Assembly (NCBI GenBank): GCA_034716535.1
Contig: JAYEJW010000201.1
Coordinates: forward strand, 1-37,980
Source of the DNA: JAYEJW01 sp034716535
Lineage (GTDB): Bacteria > Pseudomonadota > Gammaproteobacteria > Chromatiales > Chromatiaceae
Length of the DNA: 37,980 nt
Reading direction: 5' to 3'
Below are positions 1 through 7,783 of this stretch, in pieces; the stretch's first letter is position 1, and the number at the start of each line of letters is the position of its first letter. A program made the translations under genes and the position numbers. The notes under the pieces were generated by a model that worked only from the letters and a program-made list of their open reading frames with translations, did no database searches and was not told the origin of the DNA.

Positions 1-272
1 GAAACTGCGTCTGGGGCATCGGCTCTGGACCATTTTCCGGGGGAACCCGGCGAAGGGCACAACCGCCCGCGCCGGAAATCGGTATCCTCCCAAAATCCGA
101 GCGCCGGTCCAAGGCAGCTTGGCACAACCGCTTCCCTCAGCCTGCTTGCTATTGAATTCTCAAGCGTTTTCCAACCCTGCCCAACAACAACGGCGGAGGC
201 CGAGATCAGGTCATCTGACGGTAAGGCGCTGAAGCGGCAACCCGTGTCCGGGAAGGACGCGGGCCGCAATGC

Positions 273-1673
273 TCAGTGCCCGCCGCCCTTCAGGGCGCTG
301 ACCATCCCTTCGATGGTGTCTTTGGCATCGCCGAACACGAGTGAGGTGTTGTCCCGGTAGAAGAGCAGGTTGTCCACGCCGGAATAGCCAGGGCGCATGG
401 AGCGCTTGAGGAAGTAGACCTGCCGAGCCTTGCCGGCCTCCAGGATCGGCATCCCGTAGATGGGGCTGGAGGAGTCTTCCTTGGCTGCCGGGTTGACCAC
501 ATCGTTGGCGCCAACGACGAGGGCTACGTCGGCACCAGGGAACTCGGGGTTGATCTCGTCCATTTCCAGTACGCGATCGTAGGGGATGTCCGCCTCGGCC
601 AGCAGCACGTTCATGTGACCGGGCATGCGGCCGGCGACCGGGTGAATGGCGAACTTGACCTCGACGCCCCTGTCCTCGAGCAGGTCCATCAGCTCCTTGA
701 GCGAGTGCTGCGCCTGCGCCACCGCCATCCCGTAGCCGGGGATGATGATGACCTTTCCCGCGTCTTCCATCCAGTACACCGCATCCTCCACGGATGCCGA
801 CTTGACCCCCTTCTGGGCGGCCTGGGCCCCGGCGCTGGCCTCGCTGCTGTCGCCGCTGCCGAAACCGCCGAACACCACGTTGATGATGGAGCGGTTCATG
901 GCCCTGCACATGATGTAGGAGAGGATGGCGCCGGAGAAGCCCACCAGGGCGCCGACGATGATCAGCAGGTTGTTTCCCAGCGTAAAACCGGTCGCCGCCG
1001 CGGCCCAGCCAGAGTAGCTGTTGAGCATGGAAATAATGACCGGCATATCGGCCCCGCCGATCGGGATGATGAGCGTAGCGCCGAGCACGAAAGCCAGTAG
1101 CGTCATCAGCCCCAGGGAAACGAAGCTTCCGGTCATCGCAAAATGCACGCCCAGCGCGATGGTCGCCAGCGCGATGGCCGCATTGAGCGCGTGCTGTCCG
1201 GTGAACTTCACCGGTTTCCCGCTGATCAACCCCTGAAGCTTGCCGAAGGCGATGACCGAGCCGGTGAACGTGATGGCGCCGATGATGACGCCCACGGACA
1301 GCTCGCCCATGAGCACGGAATTGAGCGCATCCGCCGCCCGCTTGTTGAGGAAGGTCCCGATGGCCACGAGAACCGCCGCCATACCGACGAAGCTGTGCAG
1401 TGCAGCCACCAGCTGAGGCATGGCCGTCATCTGGATGCGCATGGCGACGACGGTACCGATCACGGCGCCCGCCGCCACGCCCGCGATGATGAATCCGTAG
1501 GACTGGACCTCCGATCCCATCAGGGTCGCACCGATGGCGATGACCATGCCCGCCATTCCGTAGAAGTTCCCCCTGCGGGCAGATACCGGATGGGTCAGCC
1601 CCTTCAACGCGAAGATGAACAGGATCGCGGATACGAGGTAGGCGAGCGCCTGGGTGTTTGCTGAAATCTGCAT
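273..1673 (-). CDS. pntB: NAD(P) transhydrogenase subunit beta (PntB)
   Basis: Membrane and NADP(H)-binding subunit of the proton-translocating transhydrogenase, which uses the proton gradient to reduce NADP with NADH. The 466-residue product is close to the usual length of about 460. The N-terminal half is a run of hydrophobic segments. The C-terminal NADP domain begins near residue 310 with the GYGMAVAQAQ nucleotide loop, followed by VGANDVVNPAA, a KRSMRPGYSGVDN segment and GDAK, all typical of PntB. It is the last gene of a minus-strand operon after pntAA and pntAB. The start ATG at 1673 opens MQISANTQALAYL, as expected for the family. A long ORF in another frame over the same DNA is a shadow. 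Identification is very secure. Confidence 0.97.
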   Translation of the reverse strand: MQISANTQALAYLVSAILFIFALKGLTHPVSARRGNFYGMAGMVIAIGATLMGSEVQSYGFIIAGVAAGAVIGTVVAMRIQMTAMPQLVAALHSFVGMAAVLVAIGTFLNKRAADALNSVLMGELSVGVIIGAITFTGSVIAFGKLQGLISGKPVKFTGQHALNAAIALATIALGVHFAMTGSFVSLGLMTLLAFVLGATLIIPIGGADMPVIISMLNSYSGWAAAATGFTLGNNLLIIVGALVGFSGAILSYIMCRAMNRSIINVVFGGFGSGDSSEASAGAQAAQKGVKSASVEDAVYWMEDAGKVIIIPGYGMAVAQAQHSLKELMDLLEDRGVEVKFAIHPVAGRMPGHMNVLLAEADIPYDRVLEMDEINPEFPGADVALVVGANDVVNPAAKEDSSSPIYGMPILEAGKARQVYFLKRSMRPGYSGVDNLLFYRDNTSLVFGDAKDTIEGMVSALKGGGH

Positions 1674-1703
1674 GGGTAATCCTTATTCGGAACCGCTTCA
1701 TTG

Positions 1704-1746
1704 CGCCGGGGCGGCGCCGGGATCGCGCCGAGACCGGCGCTCCTAC
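1704..1746. repeat. REP-like palindromic repeat between pntAB and pntB
   Basis: The gap between the two pnt genes contains an inverted repeat with arms GCGCCGG (1714-1720) and CCGGCGC (1734-1740), inside a GC-rich context ending in GCTCCTAC. On the minus strand it reads GTAGGAGCGCCGGTCTCGG, a form typical of dispersed REP sequences in gammaproteobacteria. The pntAB stop codon (TAG on the minus strand) is itself part of the repeat edge. It may act as an mRNA hairpin inside the operon. Confidence 0.55.
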
Positions 1747-2030
1747 TTTGGTTTCTTTTTGAACATGGACAGCATACGGTGGGTCACCAGAAAACCGCCG
1801 AAGACGTTGATGGAGGCCAGCAGCACGGCGAAGAAACCCAGGATCTCGGCTGCAGTTCCCACGTTCTGCAACCCCGTCACCAAGAGCGCGCCGACGATGA
1901 CGATGCCGGAGATGGCATTTGTGAGCGCCACCAGGGGCGTGTGCAGGGACGGCGTGACGCCCCAGATCACGTAGTAGCCGATGAAGCAGGCCAGGACGAA
2001 AACGTACAGTAAGACCAGTGGTTCAGACAT
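1743..2030 (-). CDS. pntAB: NAD(P) transhydrogenase alpha subunit, membrane part (PntAB)
   Basis: A 95-residue integral membrane protein corresponding to the C-terminal membrane region of one-chain PntA. Three hydrophobic segments are clear (about residues 5-25, 38-56 and 64-82), with the family-like stretches TPLVALTNAISG and INVFGGFLVTHRML and a basic end FKKKPK. The start chosen is the ATG at 2030 (MSEPLVLLYVF). The same frame stays open further upstream, but that extension is low-complexity and crosses the repeat at 2050-2118. The alpha subunit is therefore split into two genes, as in Rhodospirillum rubrum. It lies between pntAA and pntB in one operon. Confidence 0.93.
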   Translation of the reverse strand: MSEPLVLLYVFVLACFIGYYVIWGVTPSLHTPLVALTNAISGIVIVGALLVTGLQNVGTAAEILGFFAVLLASINVFGGFLVTHRMLSMFKKKPK

Positions 2031-2049
2031 CGGTACTTGCTCCAAATCA

Positions 2050-2118
2050 ATTCTCTCGCGCCCGAGGCGCACCTCGTCCGTCTCGCCCCTCCGGGGGAGA
2101 GGGTAGGTGTGAGGGGCC
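2050..2118 (-). repeat. Dispersed palindromic repeat, copy 1 (inverted)
   Basis: On the minus strand this reads CCTACCCTCTCCCCCGG, then AGGGGCGAGACGGACGAGG, then TGCGCCTCGGGCGC. The same order of blocks (CCCTCTCCCC, short loop, GGGGCGAGGGGGA, A-AGGAGCGCCTTC-GCGC) recurs at 7688-7748 and 32817-32883 on the plus strand. The copy fills most of the pntAA-pntAB gap inside the operon. The core forms a CCTCTCCCC/GGGGCGAGG hairpin. Confidence 0.7.
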
Positions 2119-2163
2119 CGTGTTGCACTTGTTCGCGCGCCACGAAGGTGCGCCCAGCACACC

Positions 2164-3249
2164 CTATACCAGCATGGCCTTGGTGATCTCGTCCTCTTCG
2201 AGATCCTTGAGGACCGGCCCCTGATCGGACTTCTCCACCACGATGTCCAACAGGTTCGCCAGGTTGCGCGCATAGAAGGCGCTGGCGTCGGCGGGGACCA
2301 TGGCCGGGAAGTTGGTGTGTCCGATCAGAATGACACCGTGCTTTTCAACCACCTGATCCCGCTCGGTCAAGGGACAGTTTCCGCCGGTGGCCGCCGCCAG
2401 GTCCACGATGACAGAGCCCGTGCGCATGCGCTCCACGACGTCTTCCGCGATCAGAACGGGGGCCGGCCGGCAGGGGATAAGCGCGGTGGTGATGATGACG
2501 TGGGCCTTGGCGAGCTCGTCCGCCAGCGCCGCCTGCTGGCGCGCCTTCGCCTCGTCCGACAGCTCCTTGGCGTAGCCGCCCCCCCCTGCGCCGCTCTCGC
2601 CGATATCCAGCTCGATGGCCTTGGCGCCGAGGGATTCGATCTGCTCCTTGGTCTCGGGCCGCACGTCGTAAGCGTAGACGTCCGCCCCCAGCCGCCGAGC
2701 GGTCGCGATGGCTTGAAGGCCGGCGACACCCACCCCCAGCACGAGCACGCGGGCGGGCTTGGCGGAGCCGGCGGAGGTCATCATCATGGGGAAGAAGCGG
2801 CCGTATAGGGCAGCCGCCTCGATGACCGACCGATAGCCTGCAATGTTGCTCTGGGACGAGAGCACGTCCATGGACTGGGCTCGGGAGATGCGCGGCATGC
2901 GCTCCATGGCCAGCACGCGGACGTCCTTGGCGGCCATCGCCCCAAGAATCTCGTCCTCCCCGCAGCTCTCCATCAATCCGATGTAGATGCCGCCGGACTT
3001 CATGGCCCCCACGTCCTCGCTGTCCGGCCGGCGAACCTTTAGCAGGATGTCCGCACCATAAGCGGCGGCGCGGTCTCCGAGCACGGCACCCGCCTCCACA
3101 TAGTCATCGTCGGTGTAGTGAGCCCTCTGGCCGGCGCCATGCTCCAGGGTCACGTGAAAGCCCTTGCCGACGAGCTTCTTCACCACATCGGGCGTTGAGG
3201 CGACTCGTGCCTCACCGGCAAGTGTCTCTTTCGGAACTCCGATCTTCAT
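2164..3249 (-). CDS. pntAA: NAD(P) transhydrogenase alpha subunit, NAD-binding part (PntAA)
   Basis: Soluble NAD(H)-binding domain of the transhydrogenase, 361 residues. It starts MKIGVPKETLAGEARV, the alanine dehydrogenase/PntA N-terminal signature. Further on is a Rossmann motif VLGVGVAGLQAI followed by ARRLGADVYAYDVR, where the acidic residue after the second strand favours NAD over NADP. RAQSMDVLSSQSNIAGYR, the family mobile-loop region, is also present. It ends before the membrane domain, which is the separate gene pntAB about 130 bp downstream. It is the first gene of the operon. The ATG at 3249 gives the standard N-terminus. Confidence 0.97.
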   Translation of the reverse strand: MKIGVPKETLAGEARVASTPDVVKKLVGKGFHVTLEHGAGQRAHYTDDDYVEAGAVLGDRAAAYGADILLKVRRPDSEDVGAMKSGGIYIGLMESCGEDEILGAMAAKDVRVLAMERMPRISRAQSMDVLSSQSNIAGYRSVIEAAALYGRFFPMMMTSAGSAKPARVLVLGVGVAGLQAIATARRLGADVYAYDVRPETKEQIESLGAKAIELDIGESGAGGGGYAKELSDEAKARQQAALADELAKAHVIITTALIPCRPAPVLIAEDVVERMRTGSVIVDLAAATGGNCPLTERDQVVEKHGVILIGHTNFPAMVPADASAFYARNLANLLDIVVEKSDQGPVLKDLEEDEITKAMLV

Positions 3250-3374
3250 ATTCCTCTGACCTGTCCTCGCTCATGCCGCGGCGGAAAAACCGCGGCATTA
3301 TCTGATGTCGGGATGCATAGCTCAAGGCGGGGGTCCGAACCCCAATCGCGGAGACTCTCCCGATTCGAGGGAAT

Positions 3375-3599
3375 CTACCGTCCCGGCCCGCCGGATTGGG
3401 ACCCGCGCGCACCCGAGCAGGGGGCGTCCCCGGATGCTGTAGCGAGACCCCGCCACCCGACGACCGTCATCAGCAAGCCGACTGCGGTAAGTGAGCCGAA
3501 CAGCACCGAGGGCTCGCCCAGAAGCATCAGCAGGCCAAGCACCAGAACCACCACGCCACCGAGCAGCAGTCCAGTACTTGTGCATTTCGATATCGCCAC
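3375..3599 (-). CDS. Small two-helix membrane protein, unknown function
   Basis: A 74-residue ORF with a GTG start at 3599. A good ribosome site, GGAGG, lies eight bases before it, which is why this frame is preferred over the overlapping ORFs. Residues about 10-28 (LLLGGVVVLVLGLLMLLG) and 32-50 (LFGSLTAVGLLMTVVGW) form two probable membrane helices. The tail is short, polar and Gly/Ser/Arg-rich. I do not recognise a family. It stands alone on the minus strand about 125 bp upstream of pntAA, and could share transcription with the pnt operon. The gene is plausible but unproven. Confidence 0.5.
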   Translation of the reverse strand: MAISKCTSTGLLLGGVVVLVLGLLMLLGEPSVLFGSLTAVGLLMTVVGWRGLATASGDAPCSGARGSQSGGPGR

Positions 3600-3809
3600 G
3601 TCTACGTCCTCCGGGCGTCAGGATAGCAAACAGGGGAGGTCCACCTCCCGGGTAAACAGACTCCAGCCGAAGAGTCGGGTTACACTCCGCTTCGCTCCGT
3701 TAAACTGACCTACGGTTGGTTGTCAGGCTCTGCGTTATCGAGAAGCTTCGGTAACGTCCGTGCCAATGGATACCATTGGTCACTGTAACCGAAACGAGAT
3801 CCGATACAC

Positions 3810-4346
3810 ATGGTGGACAGGTTCGAAGCCTCTGTTCCCTTCCTGGGATTCGCTGCCCGCAGCGGAACGGGCAAGACAACGTTGTTAAAGAAGCTGATCC
3901 CGGCTCTGCGTTCCAACGGCCTGCGGATCGGCCTTGTGAAGCACGCCCATCATAACTTCGACGTGGATACGCCGGGAAAGGACAGCTACGAGCTGCGCAA
4001 GGCCGGGTCTACTCAGGTCCTCGTCGCCTCCAGTGTCCGCTGGGTCCTGATCGACGAAAGGGACCAGCCGGAGGAACCGACATTACAGGACCTGCTGGAT
4101 CGAATGGTGCAGCGAGAGCTGGATCTGATCCTGGTCGAGGGCTTCAAGCACGAGGCGTTTCCCAAGATCGAGCTCTTTCGCCCCGCCCTGGGGCAACCGC
4201 CTTTGTTCCCGCGCGACCGGAACATCATCGCCGTTGCGACCGACGGCACGCTGCCTGAGACGACGGCCTTGCCGGTGCTGGACATCAACGCACCGGATCA
4301 GATCGCGGAATATATCCTGCGATGGATCCGAAGCTGCCAGGATTGA
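3810..4346 (+). CDS. mobB: Molybdopterin-guanine dinucleotide biosynthesis protein MobB
   Basis: GTP-binding accessory protein of the Mo/W-bisMGD pathway, 178 residues, which assists MobA in attaching GMP to molybdopterin. The P-loop ARSGTGKTTLLKKL lies at about residues 16-29. It is followed by the MobB signatures GLVKHAHHNFDVDTPGKDSYELRKAG and, near residue 105, LDLILVEGFKHEAFPKIEL. The gene faces the end of the formate dehydrogenase operon and fits that cofactor need. The partner MobA domain is encoded at about 18430-19014, fused to a tungstate transporter ATPase. The start ATG at 3810 has no strong ribosome site, but the P-loop position agrees with it. Confidence 0.95.
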   Translation: MVDRFEASVPFLGFAARSGTGKTTLLKKLIPALRSNGLRIGLVKHAHHNFDVDTPGKDSYELRKAGSTQVLVASSVRWVLIDERDQPEEPTLQDLLDRMVQRELDLILVEGFKHEAFPKIELFRPALGQPPLFPRDRNIIAVATDGTLPETTALPVLDINAPDQIAEYILRWIRSCQD

Positions 4347-4429
4347 CTGGCGGTTCCCTGATGGTGAAACCCGGGGCGCGGTGGCCGTTACCGCAGGTGC
4401 GATGCCAGAGTTGAGAGCGTTAGTTTAGA

Positions 4430-5716
4430 TCAACCGGAACCGGTATCCGGTTTCCTTTCGTGCTCCACGAGCCGTTCAGCGAGCATTTCCGTCAGCCCGA
4501 TGACGGGGATGTACATCTCGTTCTCTTCGAGCCCTTCCTCCAAAACCATCCGGCAATTGGCGCACGCGGTGACCAGGGTCTGCACGCCCAGATCCTCCAG
4601 TTGGCGCTTCTTACGGTTGAACGCCTTTAGCCTCAAGGGCTCCGCCCGTTCGTTCGCGCTGACACCCCCGCCGCCGCCGCAGCACCAGTTCATGACCCCA
4701 TGGTCCGCCATTTCCACGAAATCGGTGGCGACCATGTTCAGAAGATCCCGGGGCTCCTGCACGACACCGCCCCGCCGCACCAGTTGGCAGGGGTCGTGAA
4801 AGGTCAGCCGTTCATCGGTGGAGCCTTCGGTCTGCAGCTTCCCTTCCCGGCGCAGCTGATCCAAGAGCTCCAAGATATGCACCACCTTGAACGGCAGCTC
4901 CCGGCCGATCAGGTTCGGCCCCTCCCAGCGGATGGCGGTGTAGGCGTGACCACATTCCGGGCTGATGACGTACTTGACGCCCAGCTTTTCCGCCGCGGTC
5001 ACGACCCGTTGGACCAGCTCCGCCGCGACCTTCGAATCGCCGATCTGGATACCGCTGTTGGTGGCCTCGTAGGCCTCGGAGCTGAGAGTCCAGCGCACCC
5101 CTGCCTCCCTGAAGATGCGGGCGAGCGCTTCGATGTACTCTGGAAAATTGACCACCTCCATGGAAGAGAGCAGGGCGAGATAATCGGCTCCCTCGGCGTC
5201 CAGGGGGACCTTCAGACCGGAGTCCTTTTCCACGTTCCGAATAGACGCCTGCAGGGTCTTCAGGCTCACGCCCATGGGGCTTCCGGTCCTCAACGACCGC
5301 TCGACCGCCCCTTGTAACCCTTCGGGTGCATAACCCGAAGCGACCATGCCTTCCCGCTCCCGGCGGATCATATAGACGATGTCGTTGCCCACGGGGCAAA
5401 CCAGGGTACAGCGCGCGCACAGGGAGCAACCGTCGTAGATCAGATCTTCCCAGTTGGCCAGGTCGTCTTCGGTGAGGGGCTTCTCCAGGCCGAGCTTAAG
5501 GGCGAGCTTGCCCCAAAAGCTGTACTCCTGACGCCAGACCTTCCGCAGCGGCTCCAGCTTGTAGATGGGCGTGTAGCGGGGATCGCCGGTTTCGGTATAG
5601 AACAGGCAAGCATCCGCGCAGAGTCCGCAGTGAATGCAACTGGAGAAATACGACACCACGCGGGCGTCGATCTGCCCCTTCATCGCACTGACGGCCTTTT
5701 CAAGCCTGGTTTCCAT
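4430..5716 (-). CDS. HdrD/DsrK-like Fe-S oxidoreductase of the formate dehydrogenase operon (Isp2-like)
   Basis: A 428-residue cytoplasmic-type Fe-S protein. Two [4Fe-4S] motifs lie near the N-terminus, C27-x2-C30-x2-C33-x3-C37 and C97-x2-C100-x2-C103-x3-CP. The C-terminal part has CCG-domain features (ECGHAYTA, HDPCQLVRR, NWCCGGGGG, ACANCRM), as in heterodisulfide reductase HdrD and DsrK, where such cysteines hold the cluster that reduces disulfides. It is strikingly similar along its whole length to hydrogenase Isp2 at 29523-30797; both carry the runs SPECGHAYTA and RWEGPNLIG. It is the last gene of the fdh operon, 14 bp after the cytochrome b gene. Known Isp2 proteins belong to hydrogenases, so its place here is unusual. 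Inference: it passes formate electrons to a cytoplasmic disulfide or receives them from it. Confidence 0.9.
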   Translation of the reverse strand: METRLEKAVSAMKGQIDARVVSYFSSCIHCGLCADACLFYTETGDPRYTPIYKLEPLRKVWRQEYSFWGKLALKLGLEKPLTEDDLANWEDLIYDGCSLCARCTLVCPVGNDIVYMIRREREGMVASGYAPEGLQGAVERSLRTGSPMGVSLKTLQASIRNVEKDSGLKVPLDAEGADYLALLSSMEVVNFPEYIEALARIFREAGVRWTLSSEAYEATNSGIQIGDSKVAAELVQRVVTAAEKLGVKYVISPECGHAYTAIRWEGPNLIGRELPFKVVHILELLDQLRREGKLQTEGSTDERLTFHDPCQLVRRGGVVQEPRDLLNMVATDFVEMADHGVMNWCCGGGGGVSANERAEPLRLKAFNRKKRQLEDLGVQTLVTACANCRMVLEEGLEENEMYIPVIGLTEMLAERLVEHERKPDTGSG

Positions 5717-5730
5717 TTTTGCTTCCCCTG

Positions 5731-6372
5731 CTATGCATCCACCCCGTGATGGGCGTAGGTCGAACCGGTGAACCCCCTGCTGAGAACGAAGGTAAAGGTG
5801 TGCATGAGGCTGCTGAACGGGAAATAGATCAAGAGCAACTCAGCCAGAAAATAGTGAATTACCCGCAATGGATCGAACGATTCGAACAACGCCATGCAGC
5901 CTGTGAGCATCACCAGGAATACCAGTATCGAGGCAATGTGGTCGTCCACGTTCGAGATCAGCCGACGCACCGGGTGCAGCAGGCGGTGCAGCCACAACAG
6001 CAGCAGACCGGCGAACGCGAAATCCGCCGCCAGCACGAAGGCCCAGTGGGGCAAGGTCGGCCAGCCAAATCCAAAGATGCGCTCCTTGTAGAACTCCACG
6101 TGGGGTGCCGCGAAGAACAGCAGGGCGAACAACCCGATGTGGAACATGTAGCCCGCGATGACATGCAATCCTGCCGGCCTGAGGAACTCCCGGTGCACGA
6201 TAAATCGGCGGAACGTCATACGAACCGCACCAGGAAACCCCGGCGCGCGCGAGGGCGCCAGGTCATGGAGATTGCCGGCACGGAAAATCGCAAGAAGCCG
6301 CCAAAGCACGCCGACGACGAAGACCGTGGCGGAGAAGTACCAGAAGGGACCGTCGACGAATTCTGTGAACAT
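5731..6372 (-). CDS. DsrM/NarI-like cytochrome b of the formate dehydrogenase operon (Isp1-like)
   Basis: A 213-residue membrane protein with about five hydrophobic segments, and histidines suited to heme b (HVIAGYMFHIGLF, HWAFVLAADF, LHRLLHPVRR, VIHYFLAELLL). It resembles hydrogenase Isp1 at 28864-29526: both share the HPV-(K/R)-(K/R)-x-IS-x-V-(E/D)-D loop and the PF-x-x-L-x-H-x-F-T end. The start chosen is the ATG at 6372 (MFTEFVDGPFWYF), which has GAGGAA nine bases upstream. The frame is open to 6423, but that part lies in a repeat. It is followed 14 bp later by the Isp2-like gene. Likely role (inference): transmembrane electron transfer between quinone or the Fdh gamma subunit and the cytoplasmic Fe-S partner. 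Confidence 0.88.
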   Translation of the reverse strand: MFTEFVDGPFWYFSATVFVVGVLWRLLAIFRAGNLHDLAPSRAPGFPGAVRMTFRRFIVHREFLRPAGLHVIAGYMFHIGLFALLFFAAPHVEFYKERIFGFGWPTLPHWAFVLAADFAFAGLLLLWLHRLLHPVRRLISNVDDHIASILVFLVMLTGCMALFESFDPLRVIHYFLAELLLIYFPFSSLMHTFTFVLSRGFTGSTYAHHGVDA

Positions 6373-6398
6373 CGAATTCTTCCTCGTTCCTTCATTTG

Positions 6399-6475
6399 TT
6401 ACTACGAAGGACGCGAAGATCACGAAGAAAATAAGGAATCAAATGCCTTCGTGTCCTTCGTGCTCTTCGTGGTTA
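6399..6475. repeat. Inverted-repeat element of CTTCGTG-type units inside the fdh operon
   Basis: Two blocks face each other: TTACTACGAAGGACGCGAAG on the left and CTTCGTGCTCTTCGTGGTTA on the right, separated by an AT-rich spacer. Each arm is built of CGAAG/CTTCG units. The element fills the gap between fdhC and the Isp1-like gene and could form a long imperfect hairpin in the mRNA. A related CTTCGCG block occurs at 25303-25335. Confidence 0.65.
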
Positions 6476-6495
6476 CATCAAAAACCCTGCCAACG

Positions 6496-7533
6496 TCACG
6501 CCGGCTGCTTCCCGGCTGGACCCCTTTCCGTTTTTCCTGGGGGCGTCTGTTCCTGATCTTTGACCTGCTCATACCACAGGTCATGATGCTGCTTGGCCCA
6601 GTTGGCATCCACCCGGCCGTCGGTGATGGACTCGATGGCCCCTTCCATTCCGAGGGTGGCGAGGTAGATGTGGCCCAGAAATCCGGCGATCAGGAGCACG
6701 GCCGCCACCCCATGGACGATCAGGGACCACTCCATCCACTGGCGGCCCTGTCCGAAGATGGGAAAATCCAGGATCAGCCCGGAAACTGAAAGGGCGACGC
6801 CCAGAAGGATGACGGCCCAGAACCAGAGCTTCTCGCCGGCATTGTAGTACCCCGCAGGGGCATGGCGGCGCATCAGTCCGCCTCCGCGAATGATCCATTT
6901 CAGATCCACCACCTTGAACCCGTTGCCGCCTAGGAACAACAGGAAAACCGCAATCACCGCGAACGGGAAGATGGGCCCGAACAGGTTGTGAGCCTCCTTG
7001 CTGGCGGAGGCAATCACCGAGAATCCGGCCTCGCCCACCAGCGGAATCAACAGGAAACGCCCGTAGAGCAGCACCAGTCCTGTGACGGCCAGGAGCAAAA
7101 AGAGAGATGCCAGGAACCAGTGGGCCAGGCGTTGAGCCAGATCGAAACGGGGCACCAACCGCCCGGAGCGCCCCCCATCGATGCGGATACGCCCCCGGAA
7201 CAGATACCACAGGACGATCAGCGCGACGTTGAGCCCGATGAATCCGGCCCCATAGGGCACCAGCTTCTCCACGCGAATGCGGCGCCACCACTCCCCCGCC
7301 CTGTCGATCAGGACACCGGCCTCGACACCTTGCGCCTTGGTATCGCCGACGACCGGCCCTTCCTTCTGCCGGACCGCGCGCCACAACTCGGCACCCGGGT
7401 TCGGGACCAAAGAGCCGCCCTCTTCGGCCAACGTCTGCGGTGCCGGAACCAGACCAAGGATCGCGACGGCCAGCCATGCTGCCAATAACCCAGTCAAACA
7501 GGGTGCGTGGATCATTCTGGTTACGATTAACAC
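6496..7533 (-). CDS. fdhC: Formate dehydrogenase gamma subunit, membrane cytochrome b
   Basis: Cytochrome b556-type membrane anchor and quinone-reactive subunit of the periplasmic formate dehydrogenase, 345 residues. Residues 1-36 look like a signal peptide. A periplasmic stretch and one helix (about 92-110) follow. The NarI/FdnI-like core then has helices containing the candidate heme histidines RLAHWFLASLF, KEAHNLFGP, VHGVAAVLL and LGHIYLATLGMEGAI. It is longer than E. coli FdnI (217 residues) because of the N-terminal extension, as in Wolinella/Campylobacter-type FdhC. The GTG start at 7533 is chosen because GGAGGGGG stands just upstream; the ATG at 7515 lacks a ribosome site. It is 250 bp from fdhB, with repeats between. 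Confidence 0.93.
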   Translation of the reverse strand: MLIVTRMIHAPCLTGLLAAWLAVAILGLVPAPQTLAEEGGSLVPNPGAELWRAVRQKEGPVVGDTKAQGVEAGVLIDRAGEWWRRIRVEKLVPYGAGFIGLNVALIVLWYLFRGRIRIDGGRSGRLVPRFDLAQRLAHWFLASLFLLLAVTGLVLLYGRFLLIPLVGEAGFSVIASASKEAHNLFGPIFPFAVIAVFLLFLGGNGFKVVDLKWIIRGGGLMRRHAPAGYYNAGEKLWFWAVILLGVALSVSGLILDFPIFGQGRQWMEWSLIVHGVAAVLLIAGFLGHIYLATLGMEGAIESITDGRVDANWAKQHHDLWYEQVKDQEQTPPGKTERGPAGKQPA

Positions 7534-7687
7534 AGGGGCGTCCCCCTCCTGGCTCCCAACACGACATCCAATGCGGGGTGAGTCACGCGAAACATGTGCA
7601 GCGCATCGCCAAAACCACTTTGCGACGAGTTCCTTCGAATCACCCGGTGGGTCACGCCGCGCGACTGACCCACACCTTCGATTTCAA

Positions 7688-7748
7688 CTAACCCCCTCTC
7701 CCCGGTGGGGCGAGGGGGATAAGGAGCGCCTTCCGCGCGTACTTGCGC
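7688..7748 (+). repeat. Dispersed palindromic repeat, copy 2
   Basis: It reads ACCCCCTCTCCCCGGTGGGG, then CGAGGGGGATAAGGAGCGCC, then TTCCGCGCGTA. It matches the block order of the copies at 2050-2118 (inverted) and 32817-32883. It lies in the fdhB-fdhC gap of the fdh operon. The core CCCTCTCCCC/GGGGCGAGGG forms a hairpin on either strand. Confidence 0.7.
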
Positions 7749-7752
7749 AATA

Positions 7753-7779
7753 AGCCGGATTTCCAACGGAAATCCGGCT
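7753..7779. repeat. Perfect 12-bp stem hairpin just after fdhB
   Basis: AGCCGGATTTCC, the loop AAC, then GGAAATCCGGCT is a perfect inverted repeat. It starts four bases beyond the fdhB stop codon (minus strand) and lies before fdhC. There is no T-run on the minus strand, so full Rho-independent termination is unlikely. An mRNA-stabilising or attenuating hairpin within the operon is more plausible (inference). Confidence 0.7.
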
Positions 7780-7783
7780 ACGA

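Noticed and set aside
119..136. TGGCAC...TTCC resembling a sigma-54 promoter
   Set aside because: The -12 element lacks the required GC, and no plus-strand gene follows.
211..1701. A 496-codon minus-strand frame overlapping pntB
   Set aside because: It is Arg/Gly/His-rich without motifs, and the overlapping frame is an excellent PntB. Long shadow frames are expected in GC-rich DNA.
3299..3380. tRNA-like sequence with GTCCGAACC and ATTCGAGGG fragments
   Set aside because: No acceptor or anticodon stem could be built around them.
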